Positions 9,003 to 14,423 of a stretch of DNA of 21,422 bases are shown here, one piece after another. Position 1 is the stretch's first letter, and each line of letters begins with the position of its first letter. The position numbers and the translations under genes are program-made. The DNA is from a virus. The stretch is from the IMG/VR virus record IMGVR_UViG_3300033153_007339, positions 1-21,422 of that record; one strand, given 5' to 3'. The notes beneath the pieces were generated by a model, which worked only from the letters and a program-made list of their open reading frames with translations, had not been told where the DNA came from and searched no databases.

Positions 9003-9424
9003 TTATTGTCGTAGGACACTCGCCAGCGGCGGGAAACGGAGGGCCAGAGAACACGTGCAATTCCTGCAGCCCAGCCATTCCCGACGATCTTAATTTCATT
9101 GGTTCTGACTTCGCCTTCGATTGGGCCATTCTAAATGATACTATAAAGCTCTCTTGGACAGCAGGTTGTAATTGGCATTACACCTTTGGGGGAGGTGAAA
9201 CATTAGACCTTGATTGGGGTGGAAGTCGTTGGGAGTTAGCTTTCTTTAAGAACTCAACATGTAAGTGGACAAGCACGAATGAGGGACCCACAGACTCTTG
9301 TGCGCCCCAGGCAGTTTGGTGGACAAATGCAATGCCGCCAGGCGCAAGTGGAAGTGGCTGCGACAATCCTGACTCGGACGACGGCTCCTGGCAATCGGAT
9401 GTTGAGATAGCTAACGTGCCGTAA
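8999..9424 (+). CDS. Cys/Trp-rich small protein, probably tail-associated
   Basis: This 141-residue protein was not recognised. It is rich in Cys and Trp (CNSCSPAI, SWTAGCNWHY, CKWTSTNE, DSCAPQAVWWTN, GSGCDNPDS) and acidic, with predicted beta-type sequence and no signal peptide or membrane segment. Its ATG overlaps the DUF2793 stop (ATGA), so it is the next gene of the late operon and is probably a structural or tip component. The cysteine pattern could form disulfides in an extracellular particle protein or bind metal. No function is claimed. Confidence 0.8.
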   Translation: MIIVVGHSPAAGNGGPENTCNSCSPAIPDDLNFIGSDFAFDWAILNDTIKLSWTAGCNWHYTFGGGETLDLDWGGSRWELAFFKNSTCKWTSTNEGPTDSCAPQAVWWTNAMPPGASGSGCDNPDSDDGSWQSDVEIANVP

Positions 9425-9437
9425 GTAATAGGAGAGC

Positions 9438-10052
9438 ATGATGTCACTAGAGCTAGCAAATTTGCCGAAATGCTGGCGCGGCAGTGGTCGCCTCTGGTTT
9501 CTGTCAAAGGGTGCATCGCCCGTTGATGATGAAGGCGTTTGCGTCCAGAATGTAGATGTGCGAGGCGTCGTCGGGACAACATACTCAAATCAATGCTATT
9601 GCCTGTACTACAGTTGCTTTGTCAACCCAAATGGACATACGTGCAGGCAATGCAAGGATCATCTCTGGCCCTATATTGAGCGGTGGCGCGTTAAGCTATT
9701 GCCAGAATTGATGAAGCTTGGAGACGATAATTTTACAGCAGCAGAAATCATTGAGGACGTGCGCAGATGGAAAATCGACGAGGTGCAGGCTCTCGAACTC
9801 GGCAAGGGACTTGACCTGCCACGTTTCCGCGACCGCGTAGTGGACGCCTTGCGCAACCCCCACGGTTACGAGAAATGCGACCAGCGCGGCGAGCAGCTCG
9901 AGGGCGACGCGGGTTGGCGGGACTGTCCGACGTGTCGGGGTGAGGTCAAGCTGAAAGTGTTCGCGTGTCCATATCATCCCGAAGGTGTAACAATCCCACA
10001 GGAGTGCCGAACTTGCGAGCATCGTGTTCTGAAAGCACCAAGGCGTGAATGA
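9438..10052 (+). CDS. Cys-rich hypothetical protein with zinc-ribbon-like ends
   Basis: This 204-residue protein was not recognised. The N-terminal half contains clustered Cys (NQCYCLYYSCF, HTCRQCKDH). The middle is a charged helical stretch (AEIIEDVRRWKIDEVQALELGKG). The C-terminal part has a ribbon-like set (WRDCPTCRGEV, VFACPYHPEG, QECRTCEHR) typical of short zinc-binding tails appended to many environmental proteins. Zinc binding is inferred from Cys spacing. AGGAG lies just upstream; either ATG of the ATGATG at 9438/9441 could be used, the second having better spacing. Codon use changes partway: AT-leaning codons before about 9750 and GC-rich codons after, like the genes to the right. 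This is the last gene before a large non-coding region. Confidence 0.8.
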   Translation: MMSLELANLPKCWRGSGRLWFLSKGASPVDDEGVCVQNVDVRGVVGTTYSNQCYCLYYSCFVNPNGHTCRQCKDHLWPYIERWRVKLLPELMKLGDDNFTAAEIIEDVRRWKIDEVQALELGKGLDLPRFRDRVVDALRNPHGYEKCDQRGEQLEGDAGWRDCPTCRGEVKLKVFACPYHPEGVTIPQECRTCEHRVLKAPRRE

Positions 10053-10080
10053 ATTAGATTTTCATCCCCCTCCTGTGACG

Positions 10081-10129
10081 GCCCCGGTTCACATTTTGCA
10101 GCGAGCAGCGTGGGAATGTGGACCGGGGC
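10081..10129 (+). terminator. Strong hairpin 28 nt after the late operon
   Basis: GCCCCGGTTCACATT (10081-10095) pairs over 15 positions, with one G-U, with 10115-10129 around a 19-nt loop. It starts 28 nt after the last tail-operon stop. No clean run of T follows (ACCTTTGACT), so it may be an RNA-stabilising or Rho-assisted end rather than a classical intrinsic terminator. Confidence 0.55.
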
Positions 10130-10145
10130 ACCTTTGACTAAAACT

Positions 10146-10282
10146 AAAACGCCCTCATTCATAAGGGAGGATACCCTCTCCTCTAATTAACTAATTCCTA
10201 CTATGCCTCTCCCTCTGTCCAAAACGCCCTCATTAGTGGGGGCCCTTCGAGGGTCCCCCTCCCCCACCCATGAGGGCGTTTT
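10146..10282 (+). repeat. Triplicate AAAACGCCCTCAT arm, two copies forming a 62-bp inverted repeat
   Basis: AAAACGCCCTCATT occurs at 10146-10159 and again at 10221-10234. Its reverse complement ATGAGGGCGTTTT lies at 10270-10282. The second and third copies bound a near-perfect hairpin (10221-10282) whose inner stem is GTGGGGG against CCCCCAC with smaller CCC/GGG pairs around a TTCG. It may be a bidirectional terminator (T run on one side, A run on the other, each of four) or the remnant of a small palindromic mobile repeat. Confidence 0.65.
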
Positions 10283-10680
10283 GGCGAATGTCCGCGCGCC
10301 CCGCATCGTGCCGCACCAAACGTCTTGTCGGCCACGTGACGCGCGAGGATCGCACGTGTGCGCGCCCCGCGACGCGGGCGTGGAAATCTTCGATGCGGCC
10401 GCTTGAACGCGTCTACGGGCCTTGTGGGCGTCCTGGTGGCCGATGACGTAAGTCTTTACCACCACAAGACTTGCGACGTTTCTTGGATGGATATGTCGCC
10501 AGAAATGCCCTAACCTCAAGCAGAGCAAAGACTTAGGGCGAAACGTGCGGCGCATTTTGAGGGCCGCGCGTCCGACGCCCCGGAAAAATCAAAAAAGTTG
10601 TCGCCCTAAGTCCTTGCCACCACAAGAGTTATGGAATCCCAAAAGATTTTTTCAGGATTTCATTTCCATTCGTCGATATG
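10283..10680. other. GC-rich non-coding stretch with direct and inverted repeats
   Basis: No convincing gene is visible here. A 24-bp direct repeat (10449-10472 and 10607-10630, 21 of 24 identical, core CCACCACAAGA) is present. The first copy is also a dyad, AAGTCTT (10450-10456) facing AAGACTT (10466-10472). GCCCTAA occurs at 10507-10513 and 10603-10609, with its inverse TTAGGGC at 10533-10539. The longer pair GACTTAGGGCGA (10530-10541) and TCGCCCTAAGTC (10601-10612) is a perfect inverted repeat. The arrangement resembles operator or origin iterons between divergent expression programmes, but no binding protein is known. Confidence 0.5.
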
Positions 10681-10691
10681 TGGTGTATAGT
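10663..10691 (+). promoter_or_regulatory. Possible sigma70-type promoter
   Basis: TTTCCA (10663-10668) and TATAGT (10686-10691) are separated by 17 nt, giving 4/6 and 5/6 matches to the consensus boxes. It lies in an AT-rich patch just upstream of the purine-rich RNA-like stretch that starts near 10700. Sequence-only promoter calls of this strength are often wrong. Confidence 0.3.
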
Positions 10692-11153
10692 AAGGGCAGA
10701 AAATCGATCCTTGACAACACGACGCGATCCAGACCGGGCGAAAGAGGTTCAGGAGCCGGTTGAAAAAGCCTCAAAGAAAACCACGGATCGCAAGGCACGA
10801 GGGCGGACAAGACCGCAAGCGAAACGCCGACGCGAAATCGAACGGCGAGCGGGCCGCCGGGTGAATATCCCGAAGCCGACTGAAACCTCAACCCGCGATA
10901 AAGCCTGAGCCGAGCGGGCCCGGTCACCCCAAAAACAACAGGGGTGGGAGCGCCGATGAGACGTGAGAAACGGAAACGCCGTTCGGTCGTACCCGCGGTG
11001 AAAAGAACGCGAGACCACCGACGCCGCCTAATCTGACTCGCGAATGGGTCGTGTTCGAATCCATTGACGACAGACAAAGGAACGGACTTCTAGGGGTTGT
11101 CCGAAGCGAGGCGCCGAGACAAAAGCGTCGAAAAACTTCTCTCATTCATCCGA
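10692..11153 (+). ncRNA. Candidate large structured non-coding RNA (unidentified)
   Basis: About 460 nt of purine-rich sequence shows no gene-like start, family motif or plausible protein in any frame, although several frames stay open by composition. It contains many closely spaced complementary segments: 10803-10806/10813-10816, CGCCG 10825-10829/CGGCG 10843-10847, GCGGG 10849-10853/CCCGC 10892-10896 enclosing CGGG 10858-10861/CCCG 10869-10872, CACCCC 10925-10930/GGGGTG 10941-10946, AACGG 10969-10973/CCGTT 10979-10983, AATGG 11043-11047/CCATT 11061-11065, and CGGAC 11083-11087/GTCCG 11099-11103. Unpaired parts are A-rich (GAAA, AAAAACAACA), as in folded RNAs. A possible promoter precedes it and a UUCG hairpin follows. 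The size class recalls large phage RNAs such as GOLLD or ROOL, but no homology can be shown. Confidence 0.45.
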
Positions 11154-11171
11154 AGGGGGCTTCGGCCCCCT
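11154..11171 (+). terminator. AGGGGGC-TTCG-GCCCCCT hairpin
   Basis: A perfect 7-bp stem is closed by the very stable TTCG tetraloop. No T run follows. It could end the upstream RNA or form the first hairpin of the two-hairpin leader before the gene at 11238. Confidence 0.55.
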
Positions 11172-11175
11172 CGCG

Positions 11176-11222
11176 AGCGCCCGAGCGTCGGGCGTTCACG
11201 TCAGGGCCGAAACGTGATGGGA
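11176..11222 (+). promoter_or_regulatory. Leader hairpin copy A (AGCGT loop) and GTGATGGGA element
   Basis: CGCCCG (11178-11183) pairs with CGGGCG (11189-11194) around the pentaloop AGCGT (11184-11188), extended by A-U and G-U pairs at 11176-11177/11195-11196. CACGT/ACGTG can pair just downstream. GTGATGGGA lies at 11214-11222, 15 nt before the ATG at 11238. Similar elements occur before the genes at 11720, 12036 and 14214. Confidence 0.55.
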
Positions 11223-11237
11223 AATTGGGAGAGGCCA

Positions 11238-11402
11238 ATGAAGGAACTGCGGAACGCGCTTGCCACAGTGGTGGAAGTCATCAGGCTGGCGTGGGCGGAA
11301 ATGGTCGAGGTTGACGACCGAACGCTTCGGAAGCAACTCGCCACGATCAAGGCAATCCGATCCAACCAGGCGTCCGCGCCTATTGGGAGGAAGGGACAAT
11401 GA
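11238..11402 (+). CDS. Small hypothetical protein (54 aa)
   Basis: This 54-residue protein begins MKELRNALATVVEVIRLAW, a mostly helical sequence with an amphipathic N-terminal half and a basic C-terminus. It was not recognised. GGGAGAGG lies 4 nt before the ATG. An in-frame ATG at 11217 inside the GTGATGGGA element would add seven residues. Its stop overlaps the next start (ATGA), so the two small genes are likely co-translated. The function is unknown; it belongs to the cluster of small genes that follows the non-coding region. Confidence 0.6.
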   Translation: MKELRNALATVVEVIRLAWAEMVEVDDRTLRKQLATIKAIRSNQASAPIGRKGQ

Positions 11403-11590
11403 AGAAGGCGAAGGAGCAGGTAATTGAGCGACACGGCGAGCGCGTCATCATGCACGCGCCGGGTTTTGAGCGCCGAGAATGGATGCGATGGCCGTATGTG
11501 GTGGCAGGCCCTGACATACAACGTATAAGCTGCGCGACGCTGTCAGCGGCCCGCAAGGTGGCCAAAACTTCACACCAACCTCACACTTGA
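11399..11590 (+). CDS. Small hypothetical protein (63 aa)
   Basis: This 63-residue basic protein was not recognised (HGERVIMHAPGFERREWMRWPYVVAGPD, then a Ser/Ala-rich end containing LSAARKVAK). The ATG overlaps the upstream stop, and GGAGGAAGGG lies within ten bases before it. The sequence suggests a short beta-type fold, similar in feel to small phage proteins that present a parameter or DNA-binding surface, but there is no specific evidence. Confidence 0.6.
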   Translation: MKKAKEQVIERHGERVIMHAPGFERREWMRWPYVVAGPDIQRISCATLSAARKVAKTSHQPHT

Positions 11591-11627
11591 AGTAAGGAGG
11601 AGGAGGCGCGGTCGAGGGTGAGCGCAA

Positions 11628-11703
11628 TCTGAGGACTCAGACGCGGGCGCTTTCGAGCGTCTGCGCGTGGGTCTTTGGTTTAGTCGCCAGGGTCGTGATG
11701 GGA
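11628..11703 (+). promoter_or_regulatory. Leader copy D: hairpin pair plus GTGATGGGA
   Basis: This lies in the 129-nt gap after 11590. TCTGA-GGAC-TCAGA (11628-11641) is followed by an 11-bp stem (A11641/T11668 outer pair) with a two-base bulge and a TTCG loop at 11652-11655. GTGATGGGA at 11695-11703 lies 16 nt before the ATG at 11720. The layout matches copies A and B, but the loop is TTCG, not AGCGT. Confidence 0.45.
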
Positions 11704-11719
11704 CGTTTGGAGGTGCAGG

Positions 11720-11944
11720 ATGGTTGAGGAAAAGGCGGTGGACAGTTTGGACAGGTTTAAGCTTTCAGTTGGTGGATATTGCCGCCGACATAGTGATGAT
11801 TTCTCAGCCAAGGATTTGGCTGAGATTTACGCCTATCTGCAGGCGGGTGACGGGCGGCGCGGGTGCAGAAAACTCATGAAGCTCATTGAGGCCCACCGCA
11901 CAATCGAAGAGATCAACCGACTCATGGATGTGGTGAGGCTGTGA
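11720..11944 (+). CDS. Small hypothetical helical protein (74 aa)
   Basis: This 74-residue protein was not recognised. It is almost wholly helical (LDRFKLSVGGYCRRH, DLAEIYAYLQAGDGRRGC, LMKLIEAHRTIEEINRLMDVV). TGGAGGTG lies just before the ATG and decides the start. It is preceded by a structured leader and followed by another, so it appears to be a separately controlled single gene. No catalytic motif is evident. Confidence 0.7.
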   Translation: MVEEKAVDSLDRFKLSVGGYCRRHSDDFSAKDLAEIYAYLQAGDGRRGCRKLMKLIEAHRTIEEINRLMDVVRL

Positions 11945-11950
11945 AAACAC

Positions 11951-12018
11951 GGAGGCCTCCCGGCCTCCCTGAACGCCTGCAGCGTGCGGGCGTTGAGGTT
12001 AGCCGGGAAGTGATGGGA
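11951..12018 (+). promoter_or_regulatory. Leader copy B: two hairpins (AGCGT loop) plus GTGATGGGA
   Basis: Hairpin 1 is GGAGGCC (11951-11957) with GGCCTCC (11962-11968) and loop TCCC. Hairpin 2 is AACGCCTGC (11972-11980) with GCGGGCGTT (11986-11994), nine pairs including one G-U, closed by AGCGT (11981-11985). GTGATGGGA at 12010-12018 lies 17 nt before the ATG at 12036. Hairpin 1 may also end the upstream transcript. Confidence 0.6.
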
Positions 12019-12035
12019 TGAATGGAGGTGCAAGC

Positions 12036-12326
12036 ATGAGGCTAAGTCGGCGGGCTGTGCGAGATTTGGAGGCGTCGTTGACGCCGGACGATCTCGCGCG
12101 GTTCATGACCCGCTATGCCGCAAAGGATCAGGTGACTTCGGTGGCGCGTTTGCTCCACTGTTTTCGCCCGTATCAGGCAGCACCACGCAAGGCCGATTGC
12201 GTGGCGCTGGTGCGGCGGCATGCGGAACGCGGCGACCTCGAATTTGCTGACACAAAAAGCAAACTCGAAGTAGTCGTAATCGGCAACGCGGCAACAGTGC
12301 CGCAAACGCAGGCGCTTCGAGTCTGA
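12036..12326 (+). CDS. Hypothetical protein upstream of, and perhaps fused by frameshift to, the AAA+ ATPase
   Basis: This 96-residue protein has a helical N-terminal domain (LSRRAVRDLEASLTPDDLARFMTRYAAKD, HCFRPYQAAPRKADCVALVRRHAERGDLEF). It was not recognised. GGAGGT at 12024-12029 selects ATG 12036 over the in-frame ATG at 12018. The frame ends in CTT CGA GTC TGA. In the +1 frame, open sequence from 12280 encodes a heptad-like coiled coil running without a stop into the AAA+ gene at 12421. It could therefore be the N-terminal part of a single frameshifted protein or a separate short protein coupled to the ATPase. Confidence 0.7.
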   Translation: MRLSRRAVRDLEASLTPDDLARFMTRYAAKDQVTSVARLLHCFRPYQAAPRKADCVALVRRHAERGDLEFADTKSKLEVVVIGNAATVPQTQALRV

Positions 12327-12420
12327 ACTCGTTCAGATTCGCGAGGCAGCCGACCAGGACATTCAGCAGCGTAACGAAGAAATTGCACGGCTGAAGGCCA
12401 CCATCGAACGCCAAGAAGCG

Positions 12421-13227
12421 ATGCGCAGTTCCGTATTCGAGCTGCACTATCCCGACGGAACAATCAGAAAACGTGAACAGGGAGTCACACTTCCGAAGGA
12501 GTATCGAACAATACTCGAGCTCGCTTCTCAGCGCGTTCACACCATGCTTGTCGGGCCTGCAGGATGCGGAAAGTCATTTCTGGCTGAGCAGGTGGCGGAG
12601 GACTTGAACCTCAAGTTCTACGCCGTCTCCTGCTCGGCAGGAATGAGCGAAGCGATGCTGGCAGGCTGGCTTTTGCCTACGGGCAAAGCCGGCGCTTTCC
12701 AGTATGAGCCCAGTCCCTTCGTGACGGCGTACGAAAACGGGGGCGTGTTTCTGTTTGACGAAATCGACAGCGCCGACCCAAACACGCTCACATTTATCAA
12801 CAGCGCCCTGAGCAATGGAGGGATGTTTGTCCCCCAGCGTTTGGGGAAACCGTTTGTCAAGCGGCACAAGGATTTCGTTTGCATCGCTGCAGCAAACACC
12901 TTCGGCAACGGTGCCGATATGGTTTACGTCGGCCGCAATCAGCTTGACGGCGCAACGCTCGACCGCTTTCGCGCAGGAATGGTCACACTCGACTACGACG
13001 AAGAAGTGGAACGGGCCCTTTGTGACGAAGAAATTCTCCGCTGGGGCTGGGCGCTTCGGCGTCGAATGCGCGAGAGCGGACTTCGACGCTTCATGTCCAT
13101 GCGCTTCATGATCGAAATGTCGAAAATGAAGCGCGAATACAACTGGGGAAGGGACCTTTGGGAGCAGCGTTTCTTCGCAGATTGGACCGCGGACGAAAAA
13201 GCAACGGTCGGCATCAGCCGAAACTGA
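12421..13227 (+). CDS. MoxR/CbbQ-type AAA+ ATPase
   Basis: This 268-residue protein is an AAA_5-type ATPase. Walker A is GPAGCGKS (45-52), Walker B is VFLFDEID (109-116), sensor-1 Asn159 lies in AAANTFG, and an arginine-finger-type Arg182 lies in LDRF. SGxSEAMLAGWLLP after Walker A is typical of the MoxR/CbbQ branch, whose members remodel or activate partner proteins together with VWA-domain proteins. The next gene encodes such a VWA-like partner 13 nt downstream, which supports a paired complex. ATG 12421 has only a weak ribosome site, and the frame upstream is open to 12280 with coiled-coil sequence (SELVQIREAADQDIQQRNEE), so the real N-terminus may be longer. The substrate in the phage cycle is unknown. 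Confidence 0.9.
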   Translation: MRSSVFELHYPDGTIRKREQGVTLPKEYRTILELASQRVHTMLVGPAGCGKSFLAEQVAEDLNLKFYAVSCSAGMSEAMLAGWLLPTGKAGAFQYEPSPFVTAYENGGVFLFDEIDSADPNTLTFINSALSNGGMFVPQRLGKPFVKRHKDFVCIAAANTFGNGADMVYVGRNQLDGATLDRFRAGMVTLDYDEEVERALCDEEILRWGWALRRRMRESGLRRFMSMRFMIEMSKMKREYNWGRDLWEQRFFADWTADEKATVGISRN

Positions 13228-13240
13228 CGGAGGCGAAGCA

Positions 13241-14038
13241 ATGAAGTATCACAGAAAAGACTTCGCCTCCGTCATGGAGTTGCGAAGCTACTGTCGGGAA
13301 CAGGACCTGAGAAAGCACAGCGACGACAGAGGGTTTAGCCAGTCCTGGTTTGGACTATCGGGCGGCGCAAAGGCCGTCGACGATATGTTCTTGACGGGTT
13401 GGCACGAAGGCGCAGAGCGAATCCGCCAGACTTTGAAGGTTCTGACAGCACCGAAAATCAGCAGCGTCCGACGTAAGCGAGTGCGCGGGCCCATCGGAGA
13501 CGAGGTTGATATGCAGCGTGTGTATGCTGGCGACCTTGCACGGGCCTGGAGCACCACGACACGGACACCCAAGCGCGGCCGTCAAATCCGGCCGGTCACA
13601 ATTGTCGTCGACATCAGCACCGTCTGGTCGCGAACTAGCGACGAGTATTTCTGGCGCGGTGCTGTAGCGACGCGCCTTGCTGATGAACTGCAAAAGGCAG
13701 GGCGAGCCGTAAGGATCGTGGTGGCGATTTGCCACGACGATGCATTCCGTGACGGTGCGGGGTTCCTGTGCTCCGTAGTCGTCAAGGACTTCCAAGAGCC
13801 GTTGAGCTTGGATCGCGTTGCATACCAAACGGCACTTGCTGGCTTCTACAGGTATTACGTCTTCGCGGCAGAGGAGCATGTTGCCGAAGATAACAACACA
13901 AGGGCACAAGCTGGTCTAGGTCGTATAGTCACATTCCTTGAGGAGGAGTTCCCAAACTGGGGAGAAAACGTGATAATCGTCCGCGGTGTCTGGCATCGAA
14001 GTGATGCGCAGATTTTCCTAGACAGCATCGCGAAATGA
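13241..14038 (+). CDS. VWA-like (CobT-type) partner of the AAA+ ATPase
   Basis: This 265-residue protein has a leading region (GAKAVDDMFLTGWHEGAERI), a linker (GDEVDMQRVYAGDLARAW) and a Rossmann-like VWA fold from residue 118: PVTIVVDIS with Asp124 and Ser126, then WRGAVATRLADELQKAGRAVRIVVA, AYQTALAGFYRYYVF and ENVIIVRGV. The metal-site motif is only partial: DISTV in place of DxSxS, so metal binding may be lost or altered. CobT/CoxE-like proteins bind MoxR ATPases in chelatase-type complexes, and phage homologues of this pair exist with unknown role. The ATG follows GGAGG. The 3' end uses more AT-leaning codons than the 5' part. Confidence 0.8.
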   Translation: MKYHRKDFASVMELRSYCREQDLRKHSDDRGFSQSWFGLSGGAKAVDDMFLTGWHEGAERIRQTLKVLTAPKISSVRRKRVRGPIGDEVDMQRVYAGDLARAWSTTTRTPKRGRQIRPVTIVVDISTVWSRTSDEYFWRGAVATRLADELQKAGRAVRIVVAICHDDAFRDGAGFLCSVVVKDFQEPLSLDRVAYQTALAGFYRYYVFAAEEHVAEDNNTRAQAGLGRIVTFLEEEFPNWGENVIIVRGVWHRSDAQIFLDSIAK

Positions 14039-14043
14039 CTAGT

Positions 14044-14092
14044 GAGGGGCGTCGGCCCCTCCATACACCCCTGCAGCGTGCGGGGTTGTATG
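14044..14092 (+). promoter_or_regulatory. Leader copy C: two hairpins (AGCGT loop)
   Basis: Hairpin 1 is GAGGGGC (14044-14050) with GCCCCTC (14055-14061) and loop GTCG. Hairpin 2 is CATACA plus CCCTGC (14062-14074) with GCGGGG plus TGTATG (14080-14092), one C-T mismatch, closed by AGCGT (14075-14079). It shares CCTGCAGCGTGCGGG with copy B while the outer stem differs. Confidence 0.6.
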
Positions 14093-14130
14093 ATAGGGCC
14101 GACAACCGACAGGGCCAGTAGGAGCGCCAC

Positions 14131-14189
14131 GCGGGGGTGGGCAGGTCGCGCGAGCCGCCGCAACGCGACTAAATAACTGTCCACCCCGC
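14131..14189 (+). ncRNA. Long two-stem structured leader of the zinc-finger gene
   Basis: 14131-14144 pairs with 14177-14189 over 13 positions (one G-U) with a single bulged G. Inside it, GTCGCG (14145-14150) pairs perfectly with CGCGAC (14164-14169) around a 13-nt loop, leaving TAAATAA (14170-14176) unpaired on the 3' side. The ribosome site AAGGAGG starts 11 nt later. The fold suggests a cis-acting regulatory RNA or a small RNA; no known class was recognised. Confidence 0.55.
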
Positions 14190-14213
14190 TTTGATCTAGA
14201 AAGGAGGCTGCTA

Positions 14214-14393
14214 ATGGAAAAAATCTGTTACGTGGCGGGCTGCAAGAACAGCGCGGTTTTCCGCGGGATGTGCCAAAAGCATGCGAAACGTGAGCAAGAA
14301 ATCGCCGAAGCACAACACCGACGTCACTTAGAACATCTTGTCGAGGCGTGGTCACATCAAAGCCACGTGGAGTTGGTTTTGGGTGAAAAGTAG
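14214..14393 (+). CDS. Small zinc-finger-like protein (59 aa)
   Basis: This 59-residue protein begins MEKICYVAGC. Cys5, Cys10, Cys20 and His23 form a CxxxxC...CxxH set (GCKNSA, RGMCQKHAKR) seen in many very small phage proteins and presumed to bind one zinc. A His/Glu-rich helix follows (AEAQHRRHLEHLVEAW). AAGGAGG lies 6 nt upstream of the ATG. Small zinc-ribbon proteins of this kind are often host-takeover or DNA-binding factors, but the target cannot be inferred. It stands between a strongly structured leader and the tRNA-like gene. Confidence 0.75.
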   Translation: MEKICYVAGCKNSAVFRGMCQKHAKREQEIAEAQHRRHLEHLVEAWSHQSHVELVLGEK

Positions 14394-14423
14394 CAACGCC
14401 AATGGATAGGAGAGATGACCAGA

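Noticed and set aside
10187-10555. 122-codon minus-strand frame
   Set aside because: It reads through the long hairpin and repeats, with no recognisable fold.
10711-10733. TTGACA consensus -35 box
   Set aside because: No -10 box at 16-18 nt downstream; the sequence there is GC-rich.
10678-10908. 76-codon plus-strand frame, very basic
   Set aside because: No ribosome site; the start lies in the promoter-like patch and the sequence is low-complexity Arg/Lys from purine-rich RNA loops. It remains a weak alternative to the RNA call.
11040-11066. T-arm-like GTTCGAATC suggesting a second tRNA
   Set aside because: The flanking bases do not form a 5-bp T stem and no D or anticodon arm could be placed; the segment pairs better as AATGG/CCATT.
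10652-11077. 141-codon open frame on the minus strand
   Set aside because: It is Arg/Pro/Ser/Gly-rich with no motif, lies across strong inverted repeats, and opposes every other gene; best explained as composition over a structured RNA.
10692-11171. Identity as RNase P RNA, tmRNA or group I intron
   Set aside because: The conserved cores of RNase P (for example the GAGGAAAGTCC region), a tmRNA tag/CCA end and split exons are all absent.
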